Assembly: GCF_000385135.1 (NCBI RefSeq)
Contig: NZ_ARQM01000010.1
Coordinates: 1,612,001-1,676,000, forward strand
Length of the DNA stretch: 64,000 bases
Origin: Promicromonospora sukumoe 327MFSha3.1
Lineage (GTDB): Bacteria; Actinomycetota; Actinomycetes; Actinomycetales; Cellulomonadaceae
Direction: 5' to 3'
The notes under the pieces were generated by a model. The model did no database searches. It was not told the origin of the DNA and worked only from the letters and a program-made list of their open reading frames with translations. Positions 50,719 to 57,424 of this stretch are shown piece by piece. Every line of letters starts with the position of its first letter. Within the stretch, counting starts at the first letter, position 1. Made by a program: the position numbers and the translations under genes.

Positions 50719-50774
50719 CGGCAGTATGCATCGAGATCGGCTCAGGCCTGGACCGATCTCGATGCAGACTGCCG
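50719..50774. terminator. Long hairpin terminator between oxidase and ferritin
   Basis: Arms of 22 bases (50719-50740 and 50753-50774) pair with one mismatch around 12 bases. A smaller GTTTG/CAAAC hairpin precedes it (50703-50717). It lies between two convergent genes, 34 and 39 bases from their stops. Confidence 0.75.
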
Positions 50775-50813
50775 ACCGCCTGAGGCCAGCCGACACCCGA
50801 GGTCAGGTGCAGC

Positions 50814-51359
50814 TCAGAGCGCCCCGCCCGCCGCGCGCGGGGCGGCCGCCGACTCGCCCGAGTCGCCGATCGTCTCGCGGGCCACGTAGTTCTCCAGGTC
50901 GAACAGGTTGTCGCCGGCACGCTTGGCCACGGTGACCAGGGTGTTCGCCGCGGCGACCTCCTCGACCTGCTCCTCCAGGAACCACAGCAGGAACTGCTCG
51001 CCCAGGGCGTCGCCCTCGGCGCGGGCCGCGTTGAAGATGGCCTCGATCTGGCGGGTGACCTGCTGCTCCTGGTCGAGCGCGAGCTGCAGGGGCTCCAGCA
51101 CGTCCTGGAAGTCGTTGCGCACCTCGGGCGTGCCCGGGATCGCCACGGGCAGGGACCGGTCCAGGTGGTACTGGACGATCATCATGCCGTGGTTGCGCTC
51201 CTCCAGCGCCTGCCGGTAGAAGTGCGCGGCGAGCTGCGGCAGGTCGTGGCTGTCGAACCAGACCGCGATCGCCACGTACTGGAGGTGTGCCGCGAACTCG
51301 TGCCCCACCTGCTCGCCCAGCAGCCGCAGGTACTCGGAGTTCTCCTCGTGCGTCGTCAT
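50814..51359 (-). CDS. Ferritin (Ftn/BfrB-type)
   Basis: 181 residues, a four-helix bundle. Ferroxidase ligands are visible in GHEFAAHLQY (Glu21), LEERNHGMM (Glu54, His57) and FLEEQVEE. No heme-binding Met is placed as in bacterioferritin, so it is a non-heme ferritin like mycobacterial BfrB. It stores iron as a 24-mer in the cytoplasm. The C-terminal tail is Ala/Gly rich. Its upstream gene on the same strand is a siderophore-interacting-like protein, so the two form an iron-linked cluster. Confidence 0.93.
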   Translation of the reverse strand: MTTHEENSEYLRLLGEQVGHEFAAHLQYVAIAVWFDSHDLPQLAAHFYRQALEERNHGMMIVQYHLDRSLPVAIPGTPEVRNDFQDVLEPLQLALDQEQQVTRQIEAIFNAARAEGDALGEQFLLWFLEEQVEEVAAANTLVTVAKRAGDNLFDLENYVARETIGDSGESAAAPRAAGGAL

Positions 51360-51389
51360 GGGGCCAACGCTATCCCGGGCGCGCGGAAG

Positions 51390-51821
51390 TCAGAGGTCCG
51401 GCCGGTGCAGGTGCACCGGGGCCATGTCGAGCCGCCGCACCAGGTCGCGGCACAGGTTCTCGACGTCGGGGCTCGCGGCGCAGCCGACCCACAAGGCGAA
51501 CGGCCCGGCGCAGCCGCAGACGTCGTCGGGCAGCCACTCGGCGGCCCAGGCGGAGACCGCGGCGGCCACGAGCTGGCCGCGCCGGGGGCGGGGCGCCCCC
51601 GGCGCGCGGCGCAGCACGTGCAGGCCCACGCCGGGCGGCAGCACCCACTGCGCCGGGTCGACGTCGAGCTGCCCGCCGGTGGTCCCGACCTCCACGAACA
51701 TCTGGCCGTGGGCGTGGACGGGGAGCAGGTCGACGAGCTCCAGCAGCCGGGGCGCGTCGTGCACGTCGCCCGCCAGGAGCAGGTGCAGGGGCCAGGCGTC
51801 GTCGTAGTGGTGGTCGGTCAC
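51390..51821 (-). CDS. Standalone SIP-domain (siderophore-interacting-like) protein
   Basis: 143 residues. HLLLAGDVHDAPRLLELVDL, then HGQMFVEVGTTGG and LHVLRR, resemble the C-terminal NAD(P)H-binding half of SIP/ViuB ferric-siderophore reductases. The N-terminal FAD-binding half is missing, which is unusual. The C-terminus ends LDMAPVHLHRPDL, like the ELGLDRxxV region of the family. An IdeR/DtxR-like box lies 38 bases upstream. It may act with another flavoprotein; that is inference. Confidence 0.68.
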   Translation of the reverse strand: MTDHHYDDAWPLHLLLAGDVHDAPRLLELVDLLPVHAHGQMFVEVGTTGGQLDVDPAQWVLPPGVGLHVLRRAPGAPRPRRGQLVAAAVSAWAAEWLPDDVCGCAGPFALWVGCAASPDVENLCRDLVRRLDMAPVHLHRPDL

Positions 51822-51859
51822 GTCGTCCTCTCCGGGTCACCCCGGGTCGGAACGTGGGG

Positions 51860-51878
51860 TGAGGTAAGGCTTACCTAA
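51860..51878. promoter_or_regulatory. IdeR/DtxR-type iron box
   Basis: TGAGGTAAGGCTTACCTAA has the dyad symmetry and core of the actinobacterial iron box TTAGGTTAGGCTAACCTAA (most positions match). It overlaps the last codons of the reductase gene and lies just upstream of the SIP-domain gene. Confidence 0.75.
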
Positions 51879-52884
51879 CACCATCAGAGCGACTGGGGGC
51901 AAGGCTGCGCGCGGTGTCCAGCAGGGTGGCCCGTGCCGGGCGGAACGACATGCCCAGCAGGCGCCGGGCCTTGTCGTTGCTGATCGCCAGGGGCGGCAGC
52001 TCGCCGACGGCGCCCTGCTCCACCGTCGCGATCTCCACCCCGAGCTCGCGCCGCAGCAGCTCGATCACCCAGCCCCAGGTCACCACGTCGCCGCTCGTGA
52101 GGAGGATGCGCTCGCCGACCGCGGCCGGCGTCGTCATGACGCGCACGTGCGCCTCGGCGACGTCGCGCACGTCGACGACGCCGAACCGCATCCGGGGCAG
52201 CGCCGGCAGGTCGCCGGTCAGCATGGCGCCCACCGCGCCGACCGACGTGGACAGCCGCCCGCCCAGCACCGGACCGAAGATGCCGGTCGGGTTGAGGACG
52301 GTGAGCCCCGGCCCGTCGCTCTCCTCGGCGACGAAGGCCCAGGCGGCGCGCTCGGCCAGCACCTTCGAGCGGATGTAGGGGTCGTTCGGGTGGTCGAGGT
52401 CGGTCCAGTCGCGCTCGTCGTACGGCCGCCCGTCGGGCCGCGCGGTGGCGGGGCCGTACCCGACGGCGGCGAACGACGACGTCAGCACCACCTGGGCGGC
52501 GCCGGCGTCGCGCGCGTGCCGCAGCACCCGCAGCGTGCCGTCGACCGCCGGGGCGATGACCTCGTCGGCCCGCTCGGGCGGCACCGACAGGAACGGCGAG
52601 GCGACGTGGTGCACCACCGACACGTCCGCGAGGGCCTCGGTCCAGCCGGCGTCGTCGTCGAGCGAGGTCATGACCGTCTCCAGGCGGCCTGTGGGGTCGA
52701 CGCCGGCGGCCCGCGCCAGGTGCCCGACGGCGTCGGCGCGGGCGGCGTCGCGCACCGTCGCGCGGACGCGGTAGCCGCGGTCCAGCAGGGTGGCGACGAG
52801 GCGGCCGCCGACGTAGCCGTTGCCGCCGGTCACGAGGACCGGGTTCTCGGGCAGTGCGGTTTCGGGCATGACGGATCCAGGCAT
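51871..52884 (-). CDS. NAD-dependent epimerase/reductase (cinnamoyl-CoA/DFR-like)
   Basis: 337 residues from ATG 52884, with GAGGAG seven bases upstream. The extended-SDR motif PVLVTGGNGYVGGRLVATLL binds NAD(P), the catalytic motif YIRSK holds Tyr and Lys, and NPTGIFGPVLG is typical of dihydroflavonol-reductase-like enzymes that reduce aldehydes or ketones. It lies 53 bases after a MerR gene on the same strand and is probably controlled by it. Its stop overlaps the iron box of the next gene. Confidence 0.88.
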   Translation of the reverse strand: MPGSVMPETALPENPVLVTGGNGYVGGRLVATLLDRGYRVRATVRDAARADAVGHLARAAGVDPTGRLETVMTSLDDDAGWTEALADVSVVHHVASPFLSVPPERADEVIAPAVDGTLRVLRHARDAGAAQVVLTSSFAAVGYGPATARPDGRPYDERDWTDLDHPNDPYIRSKVLAERAAWAFVAEESDGPGLTVLNPTGIFGPVLGGRLSTSVGAVGAMLTGDLPALPRMRFGVVDVRDVAEAHVRVMTTPAAVGERILLTSGDVVTWGWVIELLRRELGVEIATVEQGAVGELPPLAISNDKARRLLGMSFRPARATLLDTARSLAPSRSDGVR

Positions 52885-52937
52885 GGTGCTGCTCCTCGGA
52901 TGAGTGCGGGTGCTACGGATGTGGGGGAGGTACGGGC

Positions 52938-53399
52938 TCAGAACCGCGACATCGCCGAGAGCGTCCGGTCGGTCGCCCGCCGCTCGGAGTCGGCGTCGCC
53001 GTCCACGCGGGCCTGCCACAGGTCGGCCTTGGCCCGCAGGTACTCCAGGCGGATGCCGAGCCGGGCGATCTCGGCCTCGACACGGTCGGCGTGCGCGGCG
53101 AACAGGGCGGCCTCCTCGGCCGCCGCGGCGAGGTCGCCGGGCGCGAGCAGGGCCAGGTAGCGCCGCATCTCGTCGATGGGCACGCCGGCGCCGCGCAGGC
53201 AGGACAGCGCCTCCAGCGTCTCGACCACCTGCGGCCCGAACCGGCGGTGGCCGCTGTCGGGGTCGCGCTCCACGGGCGGGATCAGCCCGATCTGCTCGTA
53301 GTAGCGCAGCGTGGACCGGGCCAGCCCGGTGCGGCGGGCGACCTGCTGGATGGTGAGCGCCCTCGCCGGTGCTGCTGCGACTGCTGCTGTCGTGGCCAT
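52938..53399 (-). CDS. MerR-family regulator
   Basis: 153 residues from ATG 53399; ATG 53417 is an alternative. The winged HTH reads LTIQQVARRTGLARSTLRYY, then EQIGLIPPVERDPDSGHRRF, followed by a long dimerisation helix. No effector Cys cluster is seen, so it is not a SoxR- or metal-type MerR. It resembles regulators that control neighbouring SDR reductases. Its promoter contains ACCTCGAGCGCTTGAGGT, the usual MerR dyad between -35 and -10. Confidence 0.9.
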   Translation of the reverse strand: MATTAAVAAAPARALTIQQVARRTGLARSTLRYYEQIGLIPPVERDPDSGHRRFGPQVVETLEALSCLRGAGVPIDEMRRYLALLAPGDLAAAAEEAALFAAHADRVEAEIARLGIRLEYLRAKADLWQARVDGDADSERRATDRTLSAMSRF

Positions 53400-53415
53400 G
53401 TCCCCAGCCTGCGAC

Positions 53416-53433
53416 ACCTCGAGCGCTTGAGGT
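53416..53433. promoter_or_regulatory. MerR operator
   Basis: ACCTCGAGCGCTTGAGGT is an 18-bp dyad with one unpaired position. On the minus strand it follows TTGACC (-35, 53436-53431), and the spacer before a weak CAGGCT -10 is 19 bases, the elongated spacing typical of MerR-controlled promoters. Confidence 0.7.
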
Positions 53434-53505
53434 CAACTGTGCCGCCGATCACGCCCCACGCCGGTTTCGGCCTTGCTTTACGGGCGCGCGCACGGCAGAG
53501 TCTGG

Positions 53506-53538
53506 TGTGACGCACCTCACGACGGGGTGAGGCGCGTC
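53506..53538. promoter_or_regulatory. Crp/GlxR-like site and leader hairpin of the sdh operon
   Basis: TGTGACGCACCTCACG (53506-53521) fits the Crp/GlxR pattern TGTGA-N6-TCAC. The same bases form the left arm of a 12-bp inverted repeat with one mismatch (53509-53520 with 53527-53538), just before the ribosome-binding site. Confidence 0.55.
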
Positions 53539-53554
53539 GCCAAGGAGGTGCCCT

Positions 53555-53848
53555 GTGACCACCACCGAGTTCGCGACGCTGCGCCGTTCCATCGAGCAGC
53601 TGCGTCGAAGCGTCGCCGACGTGCGCGGCGCGTTCGGGGACGCCCCGGAGGTCCGCCGCCTGGTCAACGACCTGGAGCGGCTGGAGATCGACGCGGGCGA
53701 CCTGGCCGCGGCCCACCCGTCTCGCGCGGCGGGGCTCGGCGGCCCGGAGCCCGAGCACGTGGTGGTCCCCGACACCCCGCTGGACGAGAAGATGTTCAGC
53801 GATGCCGACGACGAGGGGCTCGGCGGCTACCACGGCGACCGCTCGTGA
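53555..53848 (+). CDS. Small hypothetical protein, first in sdh operon
   Basis: 97 residues from GTG 53555 with AAGGAGG upstream. An amphipathic helical half (FATLRRSIEQLRRSVADVRG, RRLVNDLERLEIDAGDLAAA) is followed by an acidic tail with PDTPLDEKMFSDADDEGLGG. No membrane segment or enzymatic motif is seen. Its stop overlaps the GTG of the membrane-anchor gene, so it is translationally coupled to succinate dehydrogenase. A small conserved protein in this position is known in mycobacterial sdh1 loci (from memory), suggesting an assembly or stability role. Confidence 0.75.
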   Translation: MTTTEFATLRRSIEQLRRSVADVRGAFGDAPEVRRLVNDLERLEIDAGDLAAAHPSRAAGLGGPEPEHVVVPDTPLDEKMFSDADDEGLGGYHGDRS

Positions 53849-54669
53849 CGGCGCCCGCGCGCCACCCCGCCTGGCGCGGGGTCGATGCGCCCGGGCGCGC
53901 CGCGGTCGGGGTCCGCACGCTGCGTACCGACCGGTGGTGGCTGGCGCCGGTGGCGACCGCGCTCGGCCTGCTGGTCTTCGTCGTCTACGCCACCGCGCGC
54001 GCGTTCGAGCAGGCGTACTTCTTCGCGGACGAGCGCTACCTGACGCCGTTCTACTCGCCGTGCGTCTCGCTCGGGTGCGCGTCGGCGCCGGGGTCCTCGC
54101 ACTTCGGCATGTTCCTGCCGGACAACCCGCTGATCCCGTACGCGGCCCTGAGCCTGCCGTTCCTGCTGGGCTTCCGGCTGACCTGCTACTACTACCGCAA
54201 GGCGTACTACCGCTCGTTCTGGCTCGCGCCCGCGGCGTGCGCGGTGCCGGAGCCGCACCCGCGGCAGACGGGGGAGACGCGCTTCCCGCTGGTCATGCAG
54301 AACGTGCACCGGTACTTCTTCTACGTCGCGGTGCTCGTCTCGCTGGTGAACACCTATGACGCGCTGGTCGCGTTCCGGCACCCCGACGACGGCTTCGTCG
54401 TCGGCGTCGGCAACCTGGTGCTGCTGGCCAACGTCGTGCTGCTGTGGTGCTACACGGCGTCCTGCCACTCGTGCCGGCACGTGATGGGCGGCCGCCTGAC
54501 GCACTTCTCGAAGCACCCGGTCCGGTACTGGTTCTGGACCCGGATCTCCGCCCTGAACACGCGGCACATGCTCTTCGCCTGGATCACGCTCGCGTCGCTG
54601 ATCCTCACCGACCTGTACGTGACGCTCGTGGCGCGCGGCACGATCGTCGACCTCCGCCTCATCGGATAG
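53845..54669 (+). CDS. sdhC: Succinate dehydrogenase membrane anchor (Sdh1-type)
   Basis: 274 residues from GTG 53845. About five membrane segments are present, with NVHRYFFYVAV and YTASCHSCRHVMGG supplying candidate heme or quinone-site histidines. The sequence fits the single-polypeptide anchor of actinobacterial Sdh1, not the small SdhC/SdhD pair. A Cys-rich loop (CVSLGCASAPG) lies outside the membrane. It anchors the flavoprotein and Fe-S subunits encoded next and passes electrons to menaquinone. Confidence 0.85.
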   Translation: MTAPARHPAWRGVDAPGRAAVGVRTLRTDRWWLAPVATALGLLVFVVYATARAFEQAYFFADERYLTPFYSPCVSLGCASAPGSSHFGMFLPDNPLIPYAALSLPFLLGFRLTCYYYRKAYYRSFWLAPAACAVPEPHPRQTGETRFPLVMQNVHRYFFYVAVLVSLVNTYDALVAFRHPDDGFVVGVGNLVLLANVVLLWCYTASCHSCRHVMGGRLTHFSKHPVRYWFWTRISALNTRHMLFAWITLASLILTDLYVTLVARGTIVDLRLIG

Positions 54670-54710
54670 CCCCGCACCGGACAACCCCGCACCGGGTAAG
54701 GAGACCCGCC

Positions 54711-56675
54711 TTGACCGAGATCGAACGGCACGACTACGACGTCCTCGTGATCGGTGCGGGTGGCGCGGGGCTGCGCGCCGCGATCGAGGCCCGCGAGCGC
54801 GGGCTGCGCACGGCGATCGTCTGCAAGTCGCTGTTCGGCAAGGCGCACACCGTGATGGCCGAGGGCGGCTGCGCGGCGGCGATGGGCAACGTCAACGAGC
54901 ACGACTCCTGGCAGGTGCACTTCCGCGACACCATGCGCGGCGGCAAGTTCCTGAACAACTGGCGCATGGCGGAGCTGCACGCCAAGGAGGCACCCGACCG
55001 CGTCTGGGAGCTGGAGACCTACGGCGCCCTGTTCGACCGGACGGCGGACGGGCGGATCAGCCAGCGGCACTTCGGCGGGCACACCTACCCGCGGCTGGCG
55101 CACGTCGGCGACCGCACGGGCCTGGAGCTGCTGCGCACCATGCAGCAGCGCATCGTGGCGCTGCAGCAGGCCGACCACGCCGCCACCGGCGACTACGAGG
55201 CGCGGCTGCGGGTGTTCGCCGAGTGCACCGTCACCGAGCTGCTGACCGATCCCGCCGGGGCGGGCGGCCACGCGCCGATCGCCGGCGCCTTCGGGTACTG
55301 GCGCGAGTCCGGCCGGCACGTCCTGTTCTCGGCGCCCGCCGTCGTCCTGGCCACGGGCGGGATCGGCAAGTCCTTCCAGGTCACGTCCAACTCGTGGGAG
55401 TACACGGGCGACGGCCACGCCCTGGCGCTGCGGGCCGGCGCGAGCCTGGTGGACATGGAGTTCGTCCAGTTCCACCCCACGGGCATGGTCTGGCCGCCCA
55501 GCGTCAAGGGCATCCTCGTGACCGAGGGCGTGCGCGGCGACGGCGGCGTGCTGCGCAACTCCGACGGCGACCGGTTCATGTTCGGGTACGTGCCGGACGT
55601 CTTCAAGGGCCAGTACGCCCAGACCGAGGACGAGGCCGACCGCTGGTACGACGACCAGGAGAACAACCGCCGCACGCCCGACCTGCTGCCCCGCGACGAG
55701 GTGGCCCGCGCCATCAACACCGAGGTCAAGGAGGGCCGCGGCTCACCGCACGGCGGCGTCTACCTGGACATCGCCAGCCGCATGCCGGCCGAGGAGATCA
55801 AGCGGCGCCTGCCCTCGATGTACCACCAGTTCAAGGAGCTGGCCGACGTCGACATCACCGCCGAGCCCATGGAGGTCGGCCCCACCTGCCACTACGTGAT
55901 GGGCGGCATCGAGGTGGACCCCGACACCGGCCAGTCGCGCGTCCCGGGGCTGTTCGCGGCGGGGGAGTGCGCGGGCGGCATGCACGGCTCGAACCGGCTG
56001 GGCGGCAACTCGCTGTCCGACCTCCTGGTCTTCGGCCGCCGGGCCGGGCTCGGCGCGGCCGACTACGTCACCGGCCTGGAGCGCCGTCCGGCGATCCGGG
56101 AGGCCGACGTCGAGACGGCCGCCGCCATGACGCTCGCCCCCTTCGAGGCCCACCCCGCCGCCGCGGGCGAGAACCCCTACACGCTGCACGCCGACCTGCA
56201 GCGCGTCATGAACGACCTGGTGGGCATCATCCGCACCGAGGCCGAGATGGTCGCCGCGCTCGACCGGCTCGCCGAGCTCCGCGCCCGGGTGCACGACGTC
56301 GTCGTCGAGGGCCACCGGCAGTACAACCCGGGCTGGCACCTCGCGCTCGACCTGCGGAACATGCTCATGGTCAGCGAGGCCGTGGCGTCCTCCGCGCTGC
56401 TGCGCACCGAGAGCCGCGGCGGGCACACCCGCGAGGACCACCCGGGCCTCGACCCGCAGTGGCGGCACCGGGTGCTGGTCACGCACTGCGTCGATGCGAG
56501 CGAGGCCGGGGCCGGCGCCGTCGTGCCGCGGACCGCCGTCGAGGCCGCCGAGCGGGTGCCGATGCGCGCCGACCTGCTCGCGCTGTTCGACCTGCCCGAG
56601 CTGGAGAAGTACTACACGGCGCCGGAGCTCGCGGGGCACCCGGGACGAGGCTCACGGCAGGGAGGCACACCATGA
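54711..56675 (+). CDS. sdhA: Succinate dehydrogenase flavoprotein subunit
   Basis: 654 residues from TTG 54711; AAGGAG seven bases upstream decides this unusual start. The Rossmann motif DVLVIGAGGAGLRAAIEA is at 11-28. His46 in KSLFGKAHTVMAEGG is the covalent FAD site. Substrate residues are in FVQFHPTGM and HGSNRLGGNSLSDLLVFGRR. It oxidises succinate to fumarate in the TCA cycle. It lies between the anchor and Fe-S genes, and its stop overlaps the latter's ATG by 4 bases. Confidence 0.96.
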   Translation: MTEIERHDYDVLVIGAGGAGLRAAIEARERGLRTAIVCKSLFGKAHTVMAEGGCAAAMGNVNEHDSWQVHFRDTMRGGKFLNNWRMAELHAKEAPDRVWELETYGALFDRTADGRISQRHFGGHTYPRLAHVGDRTGLELLRTMQQRIVALQQADHAATGDYEARLRVFAECTVTELLTDPAGAGGHAPIAGAFGYWRESGRHVLFSAPAVVLATGGIGKSFQVTSNSWEYTGDGHALALRAGASLVDMEFVQFHPTGMVWPPSVKGILVTEGVRGDGGVLRNSDGDRFMFGYVPDVFKGQYAQTEDEADRWYDDQENNRRTPDLLPRDEVARAINTEVKEGRGSPHGGVYLDIASRMPAEEIKRRLPSMYHQFKELADVDITAEPMEVGPTCHYVMGGIEVDPDTGQSRVPGLFAAGECAGGMHGSNRLGGNSLSDLLVFGRRAGLGAADYVTGLERRPAIREADVETAAAMTLAPFEAHPAAAGENPYTLHADLQRVMNDLVGIIRTEAEMVAALDRLAELRARVHDVVVEGHRQYNPGWHLALDLRNMLMVSEAVASSALLRTESRGGHTREDHPGLDPQWRHRVLVTHCVDASEAGAGAVVPRTAVEAAERVPMRADLLALFDLPELEKYYTAPELAGHPGRGSRQGGTP

Positions 56676-57424
56676 GCTACAAGGGCCGGTTCCGCGTCTG
56701 GCGCGGCGACGCCGCCGGCGGGGCGCTGGCGGACTACACGGTGGAGGTGAACGACGGCGAGGTGGTGCTCGACGTCCTGCACCGGTTGCAGGCCACCCAG
56801 GCGCCCGACCTCGCGGTGCGGTGGAACTGCAAGGCGGGCAAGTGCGGGTCGTGCTCGGCGGAGATCAACGGGCGCCCGCGCCTGCTGTGCATGACGCGGA
56901 TGTCCGTGTTCGCGCCCACCGACGTCGTCACGGTGACGCCGATGCGCACCTTCCCGGTGCTGCGGGACCTCGTGACCGACGTGTCGTTCAACTACGCCAA
57001 GGCGCGCGAGGTGCCGTCGTTCACGCCGCCCGCCGACCTCGCGCCGGGCGAGTACCGGATGGCGCAGGTCGACGTCGAGCGGTCGCAGGAGTTCCGCAAG
57101 TGCATCGAGTGCTTCCTGTGCCAGGACACGTGCCACGTGGTGCGCGACCACGACGAGAACAAGGAGGCCTTCGCGGGCCCCCGGTTCCTGATGCGGATCG
57201 CCGAGCTGGAGATGCACCCGCTCGACGTCGCCGACCGGGTGCCCGCGGCGCAGGACGAGCACGGGCTGGGCCGGTGCAACATCACCAAGTGCTGTACCGA
57301 GGTGTGCCCCGAGGGCATCAAGATCACCGACAACGCGCTGATCCCGATGAAGGAGCGCGTGGCCGACCGGCGGTACGACCCGCTGGTCTGGCTGGGGCGG
57401 ACCATCTCGCGGCGCCGGGACTAG
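56672..57424 (+). CDS. sdhB: Succinate dehydrogenase iron-sulfur subunit
   Basis: 250 residues. The N-terminal ferredoxin-like domain binds a [2Fe-2S] cluster through CKAGKCGSCSAEINGRPRLLC-type spacing (Cys near 60-80). The C-terminal domain has CIECFLCQDTC and CNITKCCTEVCPEGI, for the [4Fe-4S] and third clusters. It relays electrons from the flavoprotein to the membrane anchor. It is the last gene of the operon; its stop overlaps that of the convergent AfsR-like gene by 4 bases, with no room for a terminator between. Confidence 0.95.
   Translation: MSYKGRFRVWRGDAAGGALADYTVEVNDGEVVLDVLHRLQATQAPDLAVRWNCKAGKCGSCSAEINGRPRLLCMTRMSVFAPTDVVTVTPMRTFPVLRDLVTDVSFNYAKAREVPSFTPPADLAPGEYRMAQVDVERSQEFRKCIECFLCQDTCHVVRDHDENKEAFAGPRFLMRIAELEMHPLDVADRVPAAQDEHGLGRCNITKCCTEVCPEGIKITDNALIPMKERVADRRYDPLVWLGRTISRRRD

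Noticed and set aside
44857-51359. MATE exporter, BBE-type oxidase and kinase-like gene as a secondary-metabolite cluster
   Set aside because: No polyketide, peptide or terpene synthase lies nearby, and the genes do not form a common operon.
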